A DNA stretch of 64,000 bases, taken from positions 52,907,239 to 52,971,238 of the forward strand of contig OV884012.1 of assembly GCA_930367205.1 (NCBI GenBank), written 5' to 3'. This DNA comes from Acanthosoma haemorrhoidale. Its lineage: Eukaryota > Arthropoda > Insecta > Hemiptera > Acanthosomatidae. A program made the position numbers and the translations under genes. The notes beneath the pieces were generated by a model that saw only the letters and a list, made by a program, of their open reading frames with translations, was not told the origin of the DNA and did no database searches. Of this stretch, positions 59,190-64,000 are shown in pieces; the first letter of the stretch is position 1, and each line of letters starts with the position of its first letter.

Positions 59190-60995
59190 ATGAAAATGAT
59201 GTCTGGTGGAAGGAAACGAAAAGTAGATGCAGAGGGTCGCCAGTTTCAAGAAAAATGGACTGAAGAATTCTTCTTTATCTTGCACAATGGTAAGCCTATT
59301 TGTTTGATGTGTAATGAATCCATTTCGGTGATGAAAGAATTCAATATAAAGAGGCATTACTCAACTAAGCATCCTACGCTGCTCTCACTGACAGGACAAA
59401 TAAGAAAAGACAAAATCCAGAAACTTACCGCAAATTTGGAAAAACAGCAGCAAATATTTCATAGACAAAGAACACAACTTGATAATGTTGTGAAAGCTAG
59501 TTTTATAGTTAGTTCAAAATTGGCAAAGTCATTGAAACCATTTGCCGAAGGAGAATTTATCAAGGAGTGTATGTCAGAAGTTTGCAGTGTTTTGTGTCCT
59601 GAAAAGAAAAATGAATTTGAAAAAATTAGTTTGTCAAGACGAACCGTTGTACGACGTATAGAAATGATGGCTAATGATATAAAAACAACATTGACTGGCC
59701 GTATGACTGGTATTGAATCATTTTCCATAGCATTAGACGAGAGCACCGATTTGTCTGACATAGCTCAACTGGCTATATTTATTCGAGGTGTTGATAAAGA
59801 ATTCACTATTACTGAGGAATTGCTTGCTTTACAGCCGCTAAAAGGAACCACTACAGGAGAGGACATTTTTAATGAAGTTCAAAAGGTATTCACAAGTTTT
59901 GGCTTGCCATGGTCGAAATTAGTTGGAGTATGCACAGATGGTGCACCTTCTATGGTCGGCTTACGTAAAGGTTTCATCGGAATTTTGAATGAAAAAGCAA
60001 CTGAATTAAATGTGCAAAAAGATGGTTTGATAGTCCTTCATTGCATTATCCACCAACAGAACTTGTGTTCTAAGTCCATTCGACTCCAGAATGTTATGAA
60101 TGTGGTAGTAAAAACCATCAATTTTATTCGATCCCGAGGGCTTAACCATCGTCAGTTCAAGGCGTTTTTGGATGAAATATCAGCCGAGTATGACGACGTA
60201 ACATATTATTGTGAAGTCAGATGGCTAAGCAAAGGGAAAATGCTGAAACGGTTTTACGAGCTTAGAAATGAGATAGCAGAATTTATGCAAATAAAAGATA
60301 AACCACTATCTGAATTGAGTGACGCAAAATGGATATGTGACTTAGCATTTCTTGTCGACCTTACAGGCCATTTGAATGATTTAAATTTGAAACTTCAAAA
60401 ACAAGGACAGTTAGTAAATGATTTGTACAGCCATTTGAAAGCGTTTCAGAACAAAATCCGCTTGTGGGAGGCACATATGCTGTCTGGTAACAGTTACCAT
60501 TTCACCACGCTCTCTGCGTATGAAAATATTGCTTACGCTCAATATGCTGAAGAACTCAAGTTACTGTCGGAGCAATTTTCGATCAGATTTAGCGATTTCA
60601 AACACATGGAAGACTGTTTCAATTTATTTGCTACTCCAACAAAAAGTAATGTACAAAATGCTCCAATACACTTGCAAATGGAGTTGATCGAGATTCAAGA
60701 AAACTCACTCCTAAAATCTAAATTTGAAGACGTGGAGTTGTGCGATTTCTACAAAAAATACCTCAAAGAAGACCATTTTCCGCAGCTTAGAAAATTTGCA
60801 AGAAGATTGATTTGTGCGTTTGGCAGTACTTATAAATGCGAACAGTTCTTTTCATTGATGAAAGTTAATAAATCAAAACATCGTACAAGGCTGACTGACG
60901 ATAATTTGGAAAATTCTTTACGTCTTTGTACCAGTGGAATTAATCCAAACATCGATGAATTAGTTTCCCAAATTCAAGCTCAAGTGTCTCATTGA
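59190..60995 (+). CDS. hAT-family transposase, intact (Buster/GTF2IRD2-like)
   Basis: The 601-residue open frame has no stop. A BED-type zinc finger lies at the N-terminus (Cys38, Cys41, His56, His61), followed by a coiled region (70-115). The RNase H-like core has ALDESTD (Asp183) and VCTDGAPSM (Asp250), then LHCIIHQQ (284-290) and the CEVRWLSKG block (341-349). The C-terminus has the hAT dimerisation region (FGSTYKCEQFFSLMK...RTRLTDDNL). The sequence resembles the transposase domain of vertebrate GTF2IRD2 and ZBED-type proteins, which descend from this hAT group. It should cut and rejoin the element ends in the nucleus. The length is normal (about 560-650) and Met3 or Met4 are possible starts. 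AATAAA at 61099 follows. Confidence 0.95.
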   Translation: MKMMSGGRKRKVDAEGRQFQEKWTEEFFFILHNGKPICLMCNESISVMKEFNIKRHYSTKHPTLLSLTGQIRKDKIQKLTANLEKQQQIFHRQRTQLDNVVKASFIVSSKLAKSLKPFAEGEFIKECMSEVCSVLCPEKKNEFEKISLSRRTVVRRIEMMANDIKTTLTGRMTGIESFSIALDESTDLSDIAQLAIFIRGVDKEFTITEELLALQPLKGTTTGEDIFNEVQKVFTSFGLPWSKLVGVCTDGAPSMVGLRKGFIGILNEKATELNVQKDGLIVLHCIIHQQNLCSKSIRLQNVMNVVVKTINFIRSRGLNHRQFKAFLDEISAEYDDVTYYCEVRWLSKGKMLKRFYELRNEIAEFMQIKDKPLSELSDAKWICDLAFLVDLTGHLNDLNLKLQKQGQLVNDLYSHLKAFQNKIRLWEAHMLSGNSYHFTTLSAYENIAYAQYAEELKLLSEQFSIRFSDFKHMEDCFNLFATPTKSNVQNAPIHLQMELIEIQENSLLKSKFEDVELCDFYKKYLKEDHFPQLRKFARRLICAFGSTYKCEQFFSLMKVNKSKHRTRLTDDNLENSLRLCTSGINPNIDELVSQIQAQVSH

Positions 60996-61263
60996 TTTCG
61001 GTGTCGCTATTTAACTTTCGTAGTTTGTAACAATTCTAAATTTAACGATTTAATTTAATGCTGTAGGTACGTATTTTTTCATTTCATTTTGTTATTTTAA
61101 TAAATTGTGTTGTAATAACATTGTCGTATTATTTCATGGCTGACTGATATCTATCGCTAAAAATTATGAACACTACTTTAAAATGCAATACTTTTAAACG
61201 CGGCCCGCGAACGTATTTGCACACTAAAGTTTGGCCCATAACATGTCAAAGGTTGCCCATACC

Positions 61264-61328
61264 TGGTCTAGGGGTATGATTCCTGCTTTGGGTGCAGGAG
61301 GTCCCGGGTTCAAATCCCGGAGCGGCCC
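61264..61328 (+). pseudogene. tRNA-Pro: tRNA-Pro 3' part with rebuilt A box
   Basis: GTCTAGGG (duplication) plus the remaining 55 bases equals tRNA positions 10-72, with both B box and T terminator. The last two transposon bases, TG (61264-61265), replace tRNA positions 8-9 with the same bases, so the A box TGGTCTAGGGG is complete. Only the 5' acceptor strand is lost, and upstream now stands GGTTGCCCATACC. Any transcript could not form the acceptor stem. Confidence 0.9.
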
Positions 61329-62334
61329 GTCAATTTTTTTATAAATACCGTTTTATGGATATTGTAACAAAAAATAATATTTTTTTGTGTTGCCGTTAAG
61401 CATTTTCTTTAAAACACATGTACACATAACATATTATCTATAAACTATTTATTGAGGTAATGATGTAAGTACCTGCATCTTTTCTGTTAAGACATCCTTA
61501 CTGTAATAATATTGTTATAACATCTTATTTTATCTTCACCGTAAAATACGTATCATTGATTATATAAGGAAACACAAATTAAAAATATAAATTAGGTATA
61601 ATAAGAAAATAAATACTTTTAGGTTGTGTGAAAGAATATGAATGTAATACACCCAAAATGTCTCTCAAAAACGCTGATATAAAAATAAATACAAATAATA
61701 TTTTTACGCTGATATAAACAAATATAAAAATTTCTATTTTAAATAAGATTTTAAACATATTAATTGTATAATCTACATAGAATTAAGATATATTAAATAT
61801 TAGGTATAATGACCAGAGGTAGGTATAAATTATTTTGAGATTGTCTTTGTTTTGTGTTTTTAGTACTTGGGAATGACGGTGTAGGCTGTGGAAAGTGCTT
61901 GTGAAGTAGAAGTAAAAACTTGTAAAAAAAAAAATGGATTGAATATTTTACGCATTAGCTTTATGTATTTATTTATTATTTTGTGGAAATATTAATGGAT
62001 GGTTTTAATTAGTGGTTGCAGTATATTTTTGATTGGTAACGTAAGGTTTTATGCATTCTATTTTAATCCTGTTATTGATTAGTTTATAGGAAAAAAAATC
62101 AAATGCGACCAAAATTTTAGATGTAATGTTTTAGTTTACTATTATATATATTATAAGTCTTTTTTCGAGCATTTTCGAATGGCAGTTGCTGCAGAAAGCG
62201 CTTGTGAAATATCAATTCAAATTGATATCTTTATTGTGCAATAATTACAATCTGCCTTTTATAAGGCAATAATAATACAGATAAATGATCTCATTCATAC
62301 CATATTTACAGTTCATCATTCACTCGCTCATTCA
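61329..62334. other. AT-rich intergenic DNA
   Basis: No gene is seen. The sequence around 62190-62335 resembles LINE 3' UTR sequence and probably belongs to the following element. Confidence 0.5.
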
Positions 62335-62871
62335 TACTATAGGACATGATTGGAGAAACTGGCCATTGCCAGGACTCCCACTGTCACGCGATTATAGCAG
62401 GTCACGAGGCCTCTGCCGTTTCAGTCTCCGAGGAGGATTATAGGGATGAGTGGCACAGTGCAAACACTGTGCTACAGGATTAGGGTGGTTGGAAAGGCTA
62501 CTGTGGAATTTCATAAACTTGGAAGGGATGAGTTCTAGAATGTAGGGTATATTAAGGTCTTTATGAAGGGTTTTGTTGCTGACATAATAAGGGGCATTTA
62601 CTATTGTTCTCAGGACTTTGGATTGAAAGGATTGGATCCACTTGATGTTTGACTTTTTTGCTGTCCCCCATAGCTCTATTCCGTATTTCCAGATTGGCTT
62701 GAGTATAACTTTGTAGATTAGTAGTTTATTTTCTATTGAGAGATGGGTTGTCCTTTGAAGTAGTCTGTACAGTTCTTGTCTTTTTAGTCTCGTATGTGGG
62801 TTCCAGGTCAGTCGTTTGTCGAGATGGATTGTGAAATATAAATAAAAATTCGTACGAAGATAAAATTGCAC
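62335..62871 (-). mobile_element. 5'-truncated jockey-like LINE, third family
   Basis: It carries an ORF2 C-terminus and a 3' UTR that is shared with 6594-6800 and, inverted, with 4839-4945. The tail may extend to about 62210, where AATAAAG and AT-rich sequence occur, but no clear poly(A) marks the end. No target duplication was found. Confidence 0.7.
62392..62835 (-). pseudogene. LINE ORF2 C-terminal fragment
   Basis: The open frame contains LDKRLTWNPHTRLKR, LLIYKVILKPIWKYGIELWG, IQSFQSKVLRTIVNAPYYVSN and LHKDLNIPYI. This is the canonical post-RT region of jockey-clade polymerases ('LLYKAIIRPIxxYGxxxWG...IQxxQxKxLR'). It is truncated at its 5' side before LGxxLD. The first 12 codons of the open frame (from the Met at 62871) are unrelated flank. 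The last residues, RPRDLL, end at a normal stop. Confidence 0.88.
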
Positions 62872-63900
62872 GTTATTTAATTAGATATTGATTCCTAGGA
62901 ATTGATACCTACATAAAATACTACGGGGTGTTTTGTCTGCTAAGGCTAGGGTAAGTAGGTAAGGTTAGCACATTATGATCTAACGTTCTTACATTATTGA
63001 GCAAACTTTAGCGCATGTCTAAGACAGGCAACATCATCAGCAGTAATAAATCACGAATTAGCACAGTATTGCTCATTATAAAATGTATAATGGTATAGTT
63101 GAATACTTAATAATATGCAATAAAATAGACTGGTCGCTCTTTGAAGCTGCTGCTGCAGTAGGGGATGGCTGGAAAAGAATATATCAAGCTCATGAATATA
63201 TATTACAGTCCGCTATTTCTCTACTCCTCGTGCTCTACAATCTCATCGAATAAGAACAAAACAAAACCGAAAAGGAAAAAAATAAAGTGAATAAGAAAAT
63301 ACAAAAAAAAAAAAAACTCGCGGGCTTACCCATAGGACGTACGTAGCATCCAATCGCTATAAGGAGCCACTGGGAACTTCTTCACCTGCCCTCCCACGCA
63401 TATCTAGAGCGCAGCTTTAATACATATATCTTCCTCAGGTTTCTTTTTACATCAGAGCCTCTCCGAGGAGAATATTTCACTTTTGCTATACTATAACAAC
63501 CTCAGGCCAGCCTCCCAAATAAATCCTACACTCACATATCACCTCTAGGGAGATTTTCATGCTACTTTTATAGCCCTCCTCCCTGCAAGGGGGAAAAAAA
63601 ACTTGCATAAAAACTTCGATGATAGTATCTTTTCTTGAAGAATTATTTATTACTGGATTTACTCACAAAAAGTAGTTAAAATATAAATTATCAATAGTGT
63701 TTCCTAATATTTTTTTCAAAGATCTAGGGAACTATAGATGGAACTTCAGATGAAATATCAGGAATGAAATTGGACACCCCCGTAAGATCATAAATATAAC
63801 TATAAAATATTAAATAAAGATTACAGAAAATAAAAAATACTTAATTCCAATACACCGATTTAGTACTTCTCGGCAGTTCACAATGAAAAAAAGCCCCCAA
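62872..63900. other. AT-rich intergenic DNA
   Basis: No gene is recognised. A run of about 14 A at 63301-63315 is not connected to an identifiable retroposon. Confidence 0.45.
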
Positions 63901-63905
63901 TAAAT

Positions 63906-63982
63906 AACCTGCACGTCTACATCGTATTATGGGATCCACTTTTCGTCGCAAGTAACAACTCTGCTTAGAGAAGGTTGGTTTT
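63906..63982 (-). pseudogene. mariner transposase scrap
   Basis: The complement reads PSLSRVVTCDEKWIP followed by a stop (TAA). 'RVVTxDEKWIxY' surrounds the second catalytic Asp of mariner transposases. Only about 15 residues align before the break, and the remainder lies beyond recognition or outside the window. Confidence 0.55.
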
Positions 63983-64000
63983 TTTTTTTTGGGGGGGGTG

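Larger units (their letters stand above)
58740..61273 (+). mobile_element. hAT (Buster-type) transposon inserted in tRNA-Pro
   Basis: The element is 58748-61265 (2518 bp), flanked by the exact 8-bp duplication GTCTAGGG (58740-58747 and 61266-61273). The duplication fits the nnnTAnnn target of the Buster family. The right end, read inward, is CAGGTATGGGCAACC, a canonical hAT terminus. The left end CGTATGTGGGCAAC is imperfect, sharing TGGGCAAC-type sequence but not the CAG start. Subterminal GGCCCGCGGGCC and GGATCCGGCCCGC palindromes are typical for this group. One uninterrupted transposase gene fills the middle. Confidence 0.96.

Overview
This 64 kb window looks like AT-rich, intron-scale DNA from an insect (order not resolved). 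The evidence is a full errantivirus (an insect group of gypsy-like LTR elements), jockey-type and I-type LINEs, a copia element primed from an internal part of initiator tRNA, arthropod core promoters (TATA plus TCAGT) in the mobile elements, and a dispersed family of eukaryotic tRNA-Pro(UGG) genes. I found no convincing host protein-coding exon. Nearly everything recognisable is tRNA genes or transposable elements in AT-rich filler.

Layout. 0-19 kb: one intact tRNA-Pro (60-131), a decayed jockey LINE (2.5-3.6 kb) and scattered old LINE scraps. 19.3-21.1 kb: a solo LTR with a perfect GTCAC duplication, carrying two different 5'-truncated LINEs that used the same target. 22.3-26.8 kb: tRNA-Pro on the minus strand, then an apparently intact 4.2 kb jockey-like LINE (called LINE A here) with both ORFs and a target-site duplication. 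28-34 kb: a mariner-type MITE, a third intact tRNA-Pro, several LINE 3' ends and a long (AC)n tract. 34.46-41.34 kb: a complete errantivirus (LTR-gag-pol-env-LTR, minus strand) with identical LTRs, inserted in a 271-bp tandem array of palindromic AT-rich units. 42.5-43.4 kb: a second solo LTR 51 bp upstream of a degenerate tRNA-Pro. 44.3-47.4 kb: a copia element lacking most of RT and RNase H. 48-49.4 kb: a LINE fragment and a (CG)(TG)(AG) compound microsatellite. 55-56 kb: an I-clade LINE fragment with RNase H. 56.5-57.4 kb: a third solo LTR. 58.7-61.3 kb: a Buster-type hAT transposon with an intact 601-residue transposase, inserted inside a fifth tRNA-Pro gene. The end holds another LINE fragment and a mariner transposase scrap.

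How it fits together. Young insertions (LINE A and its identical truncated copy, the errantivirus with identical LTRs, the hAT element with an exact 8-bp duplication) lie among older ones. The most unusual points are: the hAT insertion into the A box of a tRNA gene, where the transposon end rebuilds the A box; two LINEs inserted in succession at one site inside a solo LTR; an integrase with Asn at the exact position of the catalytic Glu in an otherwise fresh errantivirus; and a 3'-UTR hairpin shared by several LINE copies.
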